Below, one piece after another: positions 41,601 through 52,040 of a stretch of DNA of 64,000 bases (position 1 is the first letter of the stretch; every line of letters starts with the position of its first letter). Made by a program: the position numbers and the translations under genes. Under the pieces are notes generated by a model, which was not told the origin of the DNA, searched no databases, and worked only from the letters and a program-made list of their open reading frames with translations. Source of the DNA: Alligator mississippiensis (Eukaryota > Chordata > Crocodylia > Alligatoridae); contig NC_081837.1 in assembly GCF_030867095.1 (NCBI RefSeq), positions 18,564,001-18,628,000 on the forward strand. The letters run 5' to 3'.

Positions 41601-42569
41601 AGTAGGGGAGCTCAAGGAGGGCTGGAGCCAGGAGCCCGTTCCTGGACCTGGGAAGGGTCTCACAGGTTGGGAGAAGGACGGGGTGGGGGCCAGGAGCCCA
41701 GGAAGGGAAGAGGTGAATGAAGGGATATGACTAGTGTGTCTTCAGTAAGTGCCTTGCCCACAACTCCCTCCAGCGCCCTGAGTGTCTAGGTGGGGCAAGG
41801 CTGGGACAGGGGCGCTGCAGGCCTGGGCTCTCTGTGCTGGGAGCCGTCCCTGTTGTGTATGTCCAGACGGCAGCCAGGAACCAGACCTAGGCGCAGGCAG
41901 CACAGCGGGAGGAAGGGAGGTGGGTCTGGCAGGACACCCAGGGCCGGTCCCTGGTACAAAGGCAGTGATGGAGAGAGGGGAGGCCTGGGCATGGGGTGGT
42001 GGCAGTGGCCAGAGCCTGGGGGCTTGGGGTGAATGGGAGGTGACCAGTGTCTCTGCCTCCCACCTGCAGGGCTGACACTGTGGCAAAGGGGAGGAGGAGA
42101 AGGTCGGGGGCAGCAAGGAGGTGAGTTTCCCCCCTGCACCCCAACCAGACCCAGGCCTGAGGGGCTGCCCCTCCACCAGCCCACATGATAATTGGGTGCC
42201 CTCCACCTCCAGGCCACTCAGGATGACCCGTGCCACCTCTCTGCCAGGGCCCTAGTGCCCTGCATGGACCAGCTATCTCCTGGGTTGGCCTCTCATTGCC
42301 CAACTCTGGGCCTCAGGACCCTGTTGCCAGGGGTTCATCCCGGGAATCAGAGCTTCTGGCCCAGGCCAGGCCCGCTGGGACAGAAAGCCCCACTGAGCCA
42401 TGTGTGAGAGCCACGTCCTGCTCCCTGCTGGGGAGACGCTCCTTTACCCCGTGGTTGTTCCCGGGGTTGAGCGGAAGGACCCCACACTGAGCATGCCCTG
42501 ACTCTGCCCTTCTCCCGCAGGTTCCAGCTCGCCTGGCTGCTCCCATGCTGCTTCACCCTGAGGAGGTGA
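38633..42569 (+). CDS. Multi-exon coiled-coil protein gene model, unrecognised
   Basis: Candidate exons with AG/GT borders: 38633-38721 (ATG, MSALSPSAMGAALGTW), 38838-38889, 39615-39650, 39872-39939, 40112-40139, 40390-40487, then 41255-41442, 42070-42120 and 42521-42569 (TGA). Phases agree across the first six and across the last three. Exons 4-6 form a Gln/Glu-rich coiled coil (LKALRACLAQQEQDAAVLL, then TQQREEQLLTQVEELQQENR, then ALVLALQAHREQ). The 41.3-kb exon carries PSTQAEGPQNQDTSTQTRA, then LCLVDVGCDPLPLW. The C-terminus is basic then hydrophobic (KGRRRRSGAARR, FQLAWLLPCCFTLRR), which might be a weak membrane or lipid anchor. The middle is uncertain: an extra exon-like copy at 40,833 has shifted frame, and exon 6 does not join the 41.3-kb exon in phase. 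The first two exons are the least certain. Family unknown; it may be decaying. Confidence 0.6.
40833..41035 (+). pseudogene. Duplicated, frame-shifted copy of the STQ exon
   Basis: Preceded by an acceptor (CATTTGCAACAG). It parallels the exon at 41,255-41,442: AASTQAEGPCHEHAG against EPSTQAEGPQNQDTS. After one missing base the similarity continues in another frame (TRVLCLANTGCQGEPL against TRALCLVDVGCDPLPL). It also has a further STQTEA in that frame. No clear donor follows at the expected end. It is probably a tandem exon duplicate that has lost function. Confidence 0.6.
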
Positions 42570-43300
42570 AACCCTGCACTCCTCCCCTCCCCTTCCACCC
42601 CCGTCATCCCCTCCCTTCGTCCTCCCCTGCCCGATCTGCCGGGATGCGTCCATGGGATGACAGCCTTGCTGCCTCTGCCTGTCTGAGCATGTAAGTGGCT
42701 TCTCATTAATTGTAGTTTTCTGAAGCCTCTTCTCTTGCGTCCTTGCCTTGGGCCCGTGCACTCCAACAGAGGCGCTTCGTAGTCCTCATGTTGAGATTGC
42801 CCCCTCACTCTCATGTAACCTTGTCACAGGCCCCCGCCCGACTCACCTCCGCACTGCCACTCAGGTGTCCCAGCTACATTCAAGCATCCAGTGTCACAGC
42901 GAACAGTGGAGCCTCGCCCATTGGCCAAGGGCTTGGCTGCAACGGGTGAAAAGTGGGCTTGCAGATGCAGGCACCCCCGGGAGCTTCTACTGGGACACTC
43001 AACTTGTTAGATGCTCTCCTCCCAGCCAGGAGGGATCTGGTGGTTTTCCCCAAGGCCAGCATGCCCAGGGAAGCAGTTCACACCCATCTGGCTTCTGCAG
43101 CATCGTTGCCTTACTTGGCTGGCCAGTATGAGCCATTTAACTTCCATTACCTGTTGAGCTGTGAAGTTGAACATAAAAGGCAGAAGCAGAATGCTTGGGG
43201 TCTCAAGTCTCACCAGCCACCTAAGAGAGAAGAAAAGACAAGATCGTCATGCCCACGTGTCACCAGAGGTAATGACAAAACCCAGGTCAGTCTGAACCTT
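42570..43300. other. No gene seen
   Basis: DNA downstream of the coiled-coil gene model. No AATAAA close to the stop, and no supported frame or repeat. Confidence 0.45.
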
Positions 43301-46300
43301 ACTGCCGGCTAAACTTTTCTGTCTGGTAAAGGATCCAATTTTGTGTCTGGTAACGTACGTTTTATTCAGGGAGAAACTGTTTGAAGCACCTTCATCCAAC
43401 AGCACATCGGGCTTGTAGTTAATTAACTCAGGCGGTGTGGGGGAGGAGGTCTGGCTGACTGAATGAATGCGCGTGTGTGTGTATTTAGAGATATGAGCCA
43501 CTGACCAGGTCTGAGACTACGGTTGGGTTCAGCCGCCCCAATTCTGCCTGACAGGGCACTTTTGAAAGCAAGGGGGCCCAACTGGAACCTCGTGACCCAG
43601 TGGACAGGGCTTCCCAGTGATTTGGTCTTTTTCTCTCTGGCTATTGAATGAATGTGTGTGTGTGCATTTAGAAAAATGAGCCACTGACCAGGTCTGGGAC
43701 TAAGGCTGGGTCTAGCCACCCCGATTCTGCCTAAAAAGGTAGCGTTGAAAGCAAGGGGCCCAGCTGGAACCTCGTGACCCAGTGGACAGGGCGTCTGAGT
43801 GATTTTGTCTTTTCCAAACCCCTTGTCCCAGTAGCTTCTGCCGAGAGCAGGAGTGAAAGGATCCCTCTTGTGTTTCCCTCCCCATTTCCATTTTATGAGC
43901 CGGTGTCAGGTCAGAAGCCTTTTGTCTGGGCGGTGAAAAACTGCGGGGCAAGGCACTGAGCGGCCCGGACATCCTAAATAAGCCTCTCCTACGTCTCCCT
44001 GTGTGACTGAAAATGGGAACAAGTCAGTCTAAAAAAGTTCCCGTCCCCCCTAAGGGGACTCCGGCGTACTTCATGTACACACACTATTCTCCCGAGGCTT
44101 GCAAGTACCTGGATAAGTGGAACTGGTATACTAGGGATGATCCCGTAAAGCATTTTCCACAGGAAGGAACATTGGATCGGGATAAAATAGTGCACTTAAG
44201 AGGGGCTTTAGAGTCCCGTGGATCCAAAACACCACAAAACCAGTGGGATGCATTCTTTTATTGGTATGATGAAATGTCCAAAAGGCGGACAGAATCTCAA
44301 ACTAGAAGTCTAAAAGACTCTCAAGAAAAATTAAAACAGCAGTTCAAAGCTGTTCGGGAGAAATTGGCTGCTCCCCAAAATTACACGCCGGCCACCGCTC
44401 TGATGTATCCAGCATTGCCCGGGGCGCCCCCACCGCCGGAGCCAGCAGAGGATATCCTGGACCTTTGTTCAAACCCTGCTCTCCTGAGACTCACACATCA
44501 GCAACAACCGGTTCAACATCAGGCTGCAGCCCAGGTCCAAGAAGCCTTACCTCAACCACCGGATGTTCCCTGTCACAACCTTAAAGCAGGAGATTGGGTC
44601 TACGTAAAGGTCTATCAATGGAAAAACGCACTTCAACCCAGATGGAAGGGACCTTTCCAGGTACTTCTGACCGCTAATTCTGCTGTTCGTTGCCAGGGTC
44701 ACCAAATGTAGACTCACGCCTCACACTGCAAGAAGGTATCACCTCCATTGGAACCCGAAGCAGCTGAATTCCAACCAAGGTTGGGACCTTTCCCTGAGGC
44801 CAAGGACAAAGACCCTCAGGACCTCACTCAGGCAAGTGAGGAGCATCAGGGTGCAAGTGTTAGTAACCTCTCCCCTGAACCCAGCACCTCAGCCCAGCCA
44901 GATTCATCAGTTGAAGAACAAAGATATCATCTCCGGCCTCGAAGAAAGTGAAGGCTCCCACTAGGAAGATCACCACCTCGATCAAGACCAATAGCCGACG
45001 TTCTCAGTCCTTTAGGTAACCTGAGCCCAGAGGACGAAGAAAGGCTTTGGCTGCCATCCTGGGTTTGGTTGGTAGTGTTCTTTCTCTTACTGGTGCTGGT
45101 TATGTTTGTTGTTGAAATTCTTTGTCCCTCCTGTCTCTAAAAATGGCACTGATATCCTGATACATCACACTTGAGTATCTTAGTATCACCCAAGGCAGGT
45201 GGGAGAAAAATTTTTACTTGCAGATCTCCCTTACGGTGGCTCAAGCTGGAAATAAAAGTGACTGCTGGATATGCTCTCACAGCCCAGCGCACCTACACCA
45301 ACGAATCCCAATGATCGGAGTGCCAATATCCCTCCAGCAATGGGGAAAAATTAACGGCGGCTGCCTTAGACACTACTCGTTAGCTGCCCATCGGTCCGCT
45401 CCTAAGGAAAGGAGGGCCACCCCTGCTAAATGGATAATCTCCCCAAGAGTAGAGGCGCCTTTCTGTTACAGATCCAACAACACCGGAGCTTACAATAAAG
45501 CCACACCTGTAGGACACTACCCTCATTGCCTAACTACTCTAGATTATAGCCCTAATAGCACCAGTGGAATCCTGTTGGGTAAAGTACCCTCTCTCAGTTG
45601 TACAGGATTCATGGTCTACAACTTTTCTAAGGAACCTCATGTTGCTCTCATTGCAAACAGATCGGAATTTGACATTCACTCCAATTTTACTTCTTGTAAT
45701 ATATCTCGGTCCAGCAGGATAGCAACCGAACGTGGTCCGTCCTATACGATGCATATCAATCGAAAGTGCTGTATATGGCACAACAGCTGTCCAGATTTGA
45801 GTACCCTTTTTATCCCGGGCCTTTACTGGATCTGCGGAAACAGGGCTCATAAAATCTTGCCCTGGAATTGAGTGGGGGCATGCAATCGTGGACGTGTTAT
45901 CCCTGGTTTCGAACTGCATAGTGCAATATATCTGGAACAAGTAAAAAATTTCAACCATCACATGAAAAGGGCGGTTAATCCCTTAGCTACCAGAAACACA
46001 GGGTTCCATCAATTTGTGAGAGCCTTCATACCGTGGCTTGAAATAAGAGAATTGGAATTAGCCATAATTAACATTTCAGCCACAATAGAAACTTTAGCAA
46101 GGCAAGAAAACCCACAGCAGAGTCTAGAATAATGGTGTTACAAAAGTGTGAGCAGATTGAAAGAAAACATGAAAGGCTGCATGATGAAATAGAGGGGCTC
46201 ATGAGAATGGAAGTTTAAGGCTAAAGTGAGACTAAATAGTCTCAAAGGGGGGGACTGTGGAATCAGAAAAAAATAAATGCCTTAAACTTTGATCATTTGA

Positions 46301-46500
46301 GTTATAAGATGACATAACCGCTTTGTGGAGAATTGCTGGCTCTGTACAGTAGAACAGATAAGGGAAAGTGTTTGTTCTTTGTAACTCCTCTGCAACTGCT
46401 TCACTCACCGCGGCCTTGAAGATAGGAAAAAGTATGTACACTCCACGCCTGCTTGTTCACCTTCTCCTTCAACAGCTCCAGGATAGCGTTGCCTGCACGG
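43300..46500 (+). mobile_element. Gamma-like endogenous retrovirus, internally deleted, broken
   Basis: Order: leader with a tandem repeat (43,450-43,815); gag start at 44,013 with MGTSQSKK, a myristoylation-type N-terminus, and matrix-like sequence to about 44.4 kb; the end of pol (AGDWVYVKVYQWKN, RWKGPFQVLLTANSAVRCQG) at 44.58-44.7 kb. Capsid, protease and most of pol are missing, so gag lies beside the integrase tail. Envelope follows (45.2-46.13 kb) with CWICSHSPAHL and several N-glycosylation sites, then a transmembrane-subunit fragment. The purine tract AAAGGGGGGGA at about 46,244 is followed by TGTGGAATCAG, the presumed 3' LTR start (46,256). The LTR end and the 5' LTR are not clear to me, so the outer limits are approximate. 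Related to the element at 32-37 kb by its integrase tail. Multiple breaks. Confidence 0.8.
43450..43815 (+). repeat. Tandem 186-bp repeat in the retroviral leader
   Basis: Two copies beginning CTGGCT..GAATGAATG (43,450 and 43,637). Each runs through ATGAGCCACTGACCAGGTCT, GGAACCTCGTGACCCAGTGG and GTCTTTT. Confidence 0.85.
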
Positions 46501-47190
46501 GGTCACTAGGGTAAGTGCAGGGCTGAGGGGGCAGACCCCCTCTTAGCAACCCCAGCCAGGCCAGGCACCCCCAGAGCCCCCCTTGCAGACCCCCAACCCT
46601 AAGGGGCCCCCCGCACAATGAGGACGCCCCAAAGTTCCATGCCCTGCCGCCTGCACAAGCCCTGCCCCCAGGCTCCAGGCTCCGCCCATCCCACCAATCC
46701 CCTTCCCGGCCCAGCCCACAGCCAGGGTTTGCCTGTGGGGCAGTCGTCCTCAGGCTGGTGCCCGTGCCCTCCACTGGAGCTTCAGTCCCTTCTTTTGGCA
46801 GTGGCTGGCAGGCAGGAAGCCATGCTCTAGCGCCCCCCAGCTCTAGTGCCCCCCTGCGCCACTGTGGGGATGTGGCTGCCTTTCCTGAAAAAAACTGAAT
46901 GCCTGTTCACTTGCTTCTCAGTTCAGTCCATGCAGCTTCGACTGACAGGTGAGCACTGACTGCGTTGTTTCATCCTCAGGCTCTTTGGCTGTCTGTGCTT
47001 AGCTCAGCAACCACTCAGCTAGCAGCACGCAAAACTGCTCAGAGCACAGGACCCACACACCCAGCCCGCCAAACAAGCTCTCAGCAAGCCCAGCACAGGC
47101 AGGCCTTGCTCCCTCTCCTTCCCATCATGTGCACGTGCACATTGCCTCCGATGTGGCTTCCCCCTCACACCAGTCCCTCCCTGCCTGTGC
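46500..47190. other. GC-rich DNA, no gene supported
   Basis: C-rich flank of the retroviral fossil. A possible donor follows CGACTGACAG at about 46,949, but no exon can be shown. Confidence 0.4.
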
Positions 47191-47197
47191 ATCCCCA

Positions 47198-47361
47198 GTG
47201 CAGAGCTAGCTGTACGTGGGCTCCTCCATGGATGTGACCCAGGTCAACACCGTGGCCTGTGAGCAGTACAGCAGCTGCCACGGCTGCATCCTGAGTTGTG
47301 ACCCAGCCTGCGCCTGAAGCAGTGAGCTGCCAGCCTGCGTTGTGCACTGGAGACAGAGCGG
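47198..47361 (+). pseudogene. Semaphorin-like exon (end of sema domain plus PSI), decayed
   Basis: After an ATCCCCAG acceptor the plus strand reads LYVGSSMDVTQVNTV, then ACEQYSSCHGCILSCDPACA. Semaphorins end their beta-propeller with LYVGS..GV.Q and continue into a PSI domain with C..Y.SC..C...DPYCAW. The match in spacing and Cys pattern is strong. Two in-frame stops spoil it: TAG at 47,207 just before LYVGS, and TGA at 47,315 where the family has Trp (CAW). It ends at a GTGAGT donor. DPYC has become DPAC. This is probably a pseudogene of a class 4 or similar semaphorin; class not certain. Confidence 0.75.
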
Positions 47362-47754
47362 GTGAGTCCCTCCCCTCCTGCCCCATGGCTCTACCCACGG
47401 TGTGTCCGCTTGGCCATCTGAAGAGGTCTCCATGGCCCTCCAGATGCCCAGGACTGCCCCTGCCACAGTCCTTTGGTCCGCTAAGTAGTGGTTCCTGGGT
47501 ATCGCCTCTGTCGCTGACCTGCTGGACCTGACACTGTGGCTCCTGCCCCTTTTTCTCGGCTATTTGCTGTGTAGCTGGTGCCCAGTGCCCAGAACCAGGT
47601 GCTGGCCCAGTGCACACCCCCTGCTCCCTCCTCCAGGTCCTCCAGGCCCTGCCCAGACCAGGGGATGAGCGGGCCGTGGCCATCTGAGCCTGAGGCTGGT
47701 GCAGCCACGGGACTCCGGTCATCTCTGCCTCTCTCCCATGTCGGGTTACTGCAG

Positions 47755-47803
47755 GACATCATATCTGCCAACATCTCAGGGCTGTGCCCAAAGGAGATGG
47801 AAG
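47755..47803 (+). pseudogene. Possible next semaphorin exon
   Basis: Acceptor GTTACTGCAG, then DIISANISGLCPKEME, then donor GTGGGT. It resembles the short stretch after the semaphorin PSI domain (QDI..AN.S.LC). The phase does not fit the previous exon's donor, so it is either a different exon join or part of the decay. Confidence 0.45.
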
Positions 47804-48340
47804 GTGGGTGCCTGGAGGGTGATGGTGGCAGGGGAACCCAGGATCTGGGCAGGGAGAGGGAGAGGCCAAACACTCCTCAGTAATGTGGATGCTGCACAAG
47901 CTGCAGGCTGGGGAGTTGTGAGCCACAGCAGGCAGAGGCTGTCCAGCGTGTGCATCCCTGGGTGAACATCAAGCAACCTCAGGACCATGCATGGGACTGT
48001 GCTCCTGAGCCTGGCCGGGGTCTGCGCCCTCCAGATGTGTTGAGAAGTGGTGATTGTATTAGCTGAAGTTGGCCTGGTCCTGCCTCTCACCCAGAGCTCA
48101 CACCAAGGAGCTCCGTGGCCCCACGCCCAGCCAGAGCTGCTAGCTCCACGGGAGCAAGGGTGAGACCTGTCCCCAGCCCCAGCTGCTGCCACCCCCGGGT
48201 CATGTGGGCCTGGGAGCCCAGAGCAGCTGGAGAATCCACTGTCCTCCCAGGTCCCAGGCACAGCAGTGATGAGCCCTTCCTGCTCCCCTGCACCAAGGCC
48301 TGGGCACGGCCTGGCTCCAAGGGCTCTTCCTAGCACTTAC
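47804..48340. other. No gene supported
   Basis: GC-rich DNA between the semaphorin-like exons (plus) and the MHC-like exons (minus). No Ig domain of a semaphorin and no cytoplasmic exon of the MHC-like gene was recognised. Confidence 0.4.
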
Positions 48341-49353
48341 TGTGGCAGTAAACACCTGCAATGACCCACACAACACCAATAATGATGCCCACAGTCAGCA
48401 CTGGGTTGGACTCTGGAGAGGGAAGGGGTCTGTGAGTGAGGCAAACCCCCAGACTTGATCCCAATGCTGCATGGGCCCAGTGCCCCCTCCCCATCAGTAC
48501 CCCTGCATCCTCAGACCCCCCAATTCCTCCCCGCTCAGCAGGGTCAGTCAGCTCCTCCCTCCTGAGCACCACGTTTCTTCTCCCTCCCCGTGCGGGGGGT
48601 CACTCACCGGTCCGGCCCTTGTCCCAGGCCACTCTCAGAGCTGCCCCCAGGCTCTCGTGCCTCACGCTGCAGGCGTAGTTGTGGTTGCTGCTCGGGGCAA
48701 TCTCGATGGTGGCCCAGGTCTGGTAGGTCTCACCTCTGCTGGGAAGGACCCCTGCATAGCTCGTCTCCTGGGGTTGCACCTCCCCATTTTTCAGCCAGAC
48801 AGCAGCCATGTCCTTGGGGCAGAAGTCATGGACCTGGCAGGCTAGGGTGGTGCGTCCGCCCCAGGATGATGGCTTCTCGCTCACCTGTGCCACGGGATGC
48901 TCTGGGAGGGAGGAGACACCTGCTAGAGTGACTGCCCTGTTGGGCCCTCAGCACCCCTGCCAGGAGCCCGGGCTGGGCCCTGCACCGGGCCACACAAACT
49001 GGCTCCAGCGCCCATTTGAGGCAGGAGCAGGCAGTGTTGGGGAAGGAGTGTGGGGGACGGGAGACACGGATGCGCTGGGCTCAGGGCTGCAGGAACAGGG
49101 TTCGACACAGCTGATCTCTGGTTCTCAGACACGTGGCCAGGGCACAGACACCACGTGGGCTCTGCCCAGCTGGGAGGCCTGACCAAGGCAGGGACAGAGG
49201 CACCGTGTCCTACAGCTGTGCTGGGGTCTCACCCAGCAGCAAGACCAAGAAGCAGTGGTCGCCATCCTGGACACAGGGGGATGGGGCAGGCATTCCCTGG
49301 GGTGAGGGGGTGCCCGGTCAGTGCTGTCCTGGGCGGTGACACTGGGACTCACT
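48341..49353 (-). pseudogene. MHC class I-like gene remnant (alpha2 end, alpha3, transmembrane)
   Basis: MHC class I heavy chains present peptides or ligands at the cell surface with beta2-microglobulin. Exons on the minus strand: alpha3 48,901-48,608, with TTLACQVHDFCPKDMAAVWL (Ig Cys and Trp), GETYQTWATIEIAP, then YACSVRHESLG (second Cys), a complete C1 domain of about 97 codons; transmembrane exon 48,412-48,341, ESNPVLTVGIIIGVVWVI then AGVYC. The alpha2 exon ends at 49,353 (TQVTQRRWNENKAIL, then HAGAYLQETCMERLRQYLQ). All three joins are phase 1, as in the family. Alpha2 has an in-frame TAG between KAIL and HAGAYL, and its 5' half has faded. Alpha1, leader and cytoplasmic exons were not found. 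QTW and CSVRHESL fit class I rather than CD1. A recent pseudogene or a truncated secreted/variant form. Confidence 0.85.
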
Positions 49354-49630
49354 GCTCTGCAGCGCTGCCTCCCCGTGCTGCAGGTACTGCCGCAGCCTCT
49401 CCATGCAGGTCTCCTGCAGGTAGGCTCCTGCATGCTAAAGAATGGCCTTGTTCTCATTCCACCTGCGCTGGGTGACCTGGGTCTGCGTTGTTCCTGCTAC
49501 CCAGAGTGGTGCTTCTCTGTGCGGGAGCAGCGCGGCACCGGGCAGCCTCCCCATGGGGCAGTGAGGCCCGGGAGCAGAGCCCGAGCAGGGGATGCTGCAG
49601 CTGCCCAGAGCAGCGACCCCACTGCAGCCC
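49354..49630 (-). pseudogene. MHC class I-like alpha2 exon, 5' part
   Basis: Upstream continuation of the alpha2 exon on the minus strand. Up to about 49,510 it is clear (WVAGTTQTQVTQRRW). Beyond that only WHLWGCSG (about 49,610) recalls the start of an alpha2 domain with its Cys. The exon start could not be fixed. Confidence 0.5.
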
Positions 49631-50480
49631 CAGAGGTGCCACCAGCGCTGTGCCCCAGTCAGCCCAAACCCTGCCTGCACCAGGGGGGTGACGGGGCCTG
49701 GTCCCTGCACCCCATGACTCTCCCCACATGGACATCTGAGTCCCTGCAGTCACTGCCCACCCAGCCCTCATGCCTGGGGGTCTGGTCCTCGCCCCCTGGG
49801 ACTCTCAACTCCTGCCTTGCCAAAAGTTCACACACTTTAACACAAAACTTTACTTCTGTCCTGCTCAGGATCCAGCTCCACATCCAGCCTCCACTCTCTT
49901 GTGTTAATGGACCCCAGCCCTGGGCCTGCTGGCACTGTGGAGGGCTCCAGTGTGTGTGTGTGGGGCGGTGGGGGGCAGTTCCAGTTTGGGGAGTGGATTT
50001 GCCCCCCTTGGGCCACAGCCTGGAGTAGCTGATGGCTCCCGGTTACCTCCCAGATGCAGTTGGCTGGGGGTCCTGAGCTCATCCACACCTGGGGGGCAGC
50101 AGTGGGAGGCTCACAGAGAGGCATGAGAACCCCCCACCACCCACTTCCCTCAGGGAGTCACTAGCTGGAGCTGGGGGGCAGCAGGGGCTTGGGGGGGCAC
50201 TCTGCGCTCACCACCCCTCCCCTTGCACCCCTCCTGCCCAATGCACGTGTCCTTTGCCCCCCCCCGCCCCCCGTCCATGGATACGCGGTTCTGCATGCAT
50301 GTGCTCCCCTCTGCTCTGGGGACAGCCCCCTCTCCCACGCCCATGTCTGCTGCCTCCCATCACATGCACACCACCATGATGGGGAGAAAAGCGGGGCAGC
50401 TGGGTGCTGGGGGAGAAGGGGGTGCAACTGGAAGCCTGGAGGTAGACACAGGTGTGACCCGGTGCCCAGGGTGGGTGCAG
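49630..50480. other. No gene supported
   Basis: Where alpha1 and leader exons of the MHC-like gene would be expected I find no alpha1 motifs. G- and C-runs give long empty frames. Confidence 0.4.
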
Positions 50481-51010
50481 ACAGGACACGAAAGGGTTCA
50501 AGTCTCTCCGCCCCGCCCTCAGCCCGCCCACCTGCGCCGCGGCCAATGGAGAGCTTACGCGTCACAACAGCGGGGCGAAGGGGGGGAAGGAGCAGAGGGT
50601 TCGCGCGTGCGCAGTGCAGCGCAGGCTGGGCGGCGGGAGTCACGTGCCCGCGCCTAGGCCCCGTCCCCCACGCCCCGCGCCGCTGCCGGTAGGGCCGGGA
50701 CTGCGTCCGTCCGTCGCCCCGGAAACGCGGCAGGAGCGGCGGGGGGGGTGTCGCGGGCACGCGCGCTCGGCAGCAGCAGGCGGCGGAGGAAGCGTGTCGA
50801 GGCCGCCTCAGGCCCGCTTTGACACCCTGCGGCACCGACATGAGCGCTGGGGCAGCGCCGGCCCCGGCCCGGCACCGCCCCGATGGAGGCCGGGTCTCTG
50901 CACAGCCGGAGGGCGGGGGGCGGGGGGAGCCGGAGGGGCAGGAGCAGGCGTTGTGTCCGGGTGCGCACTCCAGAGCCGCCCGCCCCCCGCGCAGACACGC
51001 GCCCCGGCTG
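50480..51010. promoter_or_regulatory. CpG island, probable promoter
   Basis: Dense CG dinucleotides (for example GCGCGTGCGCAGTGCAGCGC and CGGCAGGAGCGGCG), GC boxes (GGGCGGG type on the minus strand at about 50,510-50,530), CCAAT at 50,543 and ACGCGTCA, a CRE-like site, at 50,557. The surrounding DNA is not CpG-dense. It could serve a plus-strand gene (a candidate exon is at 54.15 kb) or the minus-strand MHC-like gene, or both. Confidence 0.7.
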
Positions 51011-51049
51011 CGCTAGAGTCCGGACCCCGTGTTTGTAGGGGGTAGGGCG

Positions 51050-51335
51050 GGGTGTGGATATCCACATATACACTTGTACATGTATACACATACATGTGCA
51101 CGTCAGTATACATACTTGGAAAGAGTGCGTGTGGCAGTGCACATACACGTCTGCCTGTTTGTGTACACCTGCATGCACGCACACAAACACGTGCACACTG
51201 TGCACACACATGGTATGCACATGCACCCCATACACTGCACTGTGTGTATACACCTACACATACATATGCGTGTGCATGCATGTACGTACACACATGTACA
51301 TGCATGTATGTGGCTGCATTGGCTCACATACAGAG
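51050..51335. repeat. Alternating purine-pyrimidine (CA/TG, CATG, TACA) tract
   Basis: About 285 bases dominated by ACACATGTACA, TGCATG and CACAC motifs directly beside the CpG island. It produces open frames on both strands that are artefacts. Such sequence can adopt Z-DNA or cruciform structure. Confidence 0.85.
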
Positions 51336-51700
51336 TGAGTGAGGCGAGCACCGGGTGGATTTGAGCACTCGATTCCCAGAGCAGTGGGTGCGGGGGACAG
51401 AGTTTGGTGGAGTCGCCCTTTACAATGAGATCCCTTTTAGCCCAGGGAGGTGAATCCGGGCGACCCCTTTCACTGGAAGCTCATGGGCACATGCAGCCCT
51501 TGCTGGTGCTGTTCTTGTTTTTCCTAGCCCATGCTGCCTGCCCAGCTGGACGTGGCCCAGGTGTAAGAGTTAAGGCTGGTTCAATACTTAGATTTCTGCA
51601 GTAACCTTAGGAATGGTGTTGGTTGTCGTATGCACCACGTAGACTCACTGAATCAGAGATGCGTCAGCTTTTGTAAGCATCTGGCAAAAATCAACTTTTT
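51336..51700. other. No gene seen
   Basis: Mixed DNA between the CA/TG tract and a hAT-like remnant. Confidence 0.4.
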
Positions 51701-52040
51701 TTTCCAGCAACATCCCAAATAAAGAGACCTTACAAGATTGTCTCGGTACATGAAATGTCAGTCTCAGCTGGGCTCCTTTGTGATATTAGCTCTATTAGGC
51801 ATGTAAACACCTGCATGTGATTCACAAGACAAACCTCGAGATTTCAGGTAGGAAGCCATAGCTTCAGAAGCCGTTCGTATCTGCTGTGGTCTAAGCTCTT
51901 GGCAAGAGGTAGGGGTGGGAGTCAGTCTACTATTTTTCATAATGAAAAAATGAGTGAAATTTTTGAAATGCAGGTGCCACAAAATTCAGGCAAGTTACAG
52001 AAGGGCGCCTGGAGCTGAAAAAGGCTGAGAAACCAGTGTA
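51700..52040 (-). mobile_element. hAT-like DNA transposon remnant
   Basis: Minus strand starts CACTGGTTTCTCAGCCTTTTT-like (52,040 leftward), close to the CAGTGGTTCTCAACC termini of non-autonomous hAT elements, followed by GCACCTGCATTTCAAAAAT. The other end is not visible, so the extent is a guess. Confidence 0.4.

Noticed and set aside
50543-50585. An MHC-type SXY promoter module in the CpG island (minus TGACGCG then ATTGG)
   Set aside because: The X1 half does not match its consensus and the spacing to the ATTGG box is about 10 bases, too short. It is more simply a CRE-like site and a CCAAT box.
50161-51305. Very long frames across the CpG island and CA/TG tract
   Set aside because: They arise from CpG density and dinucleotide repeats, exist on both strands at once and have repeat-like residue composition.
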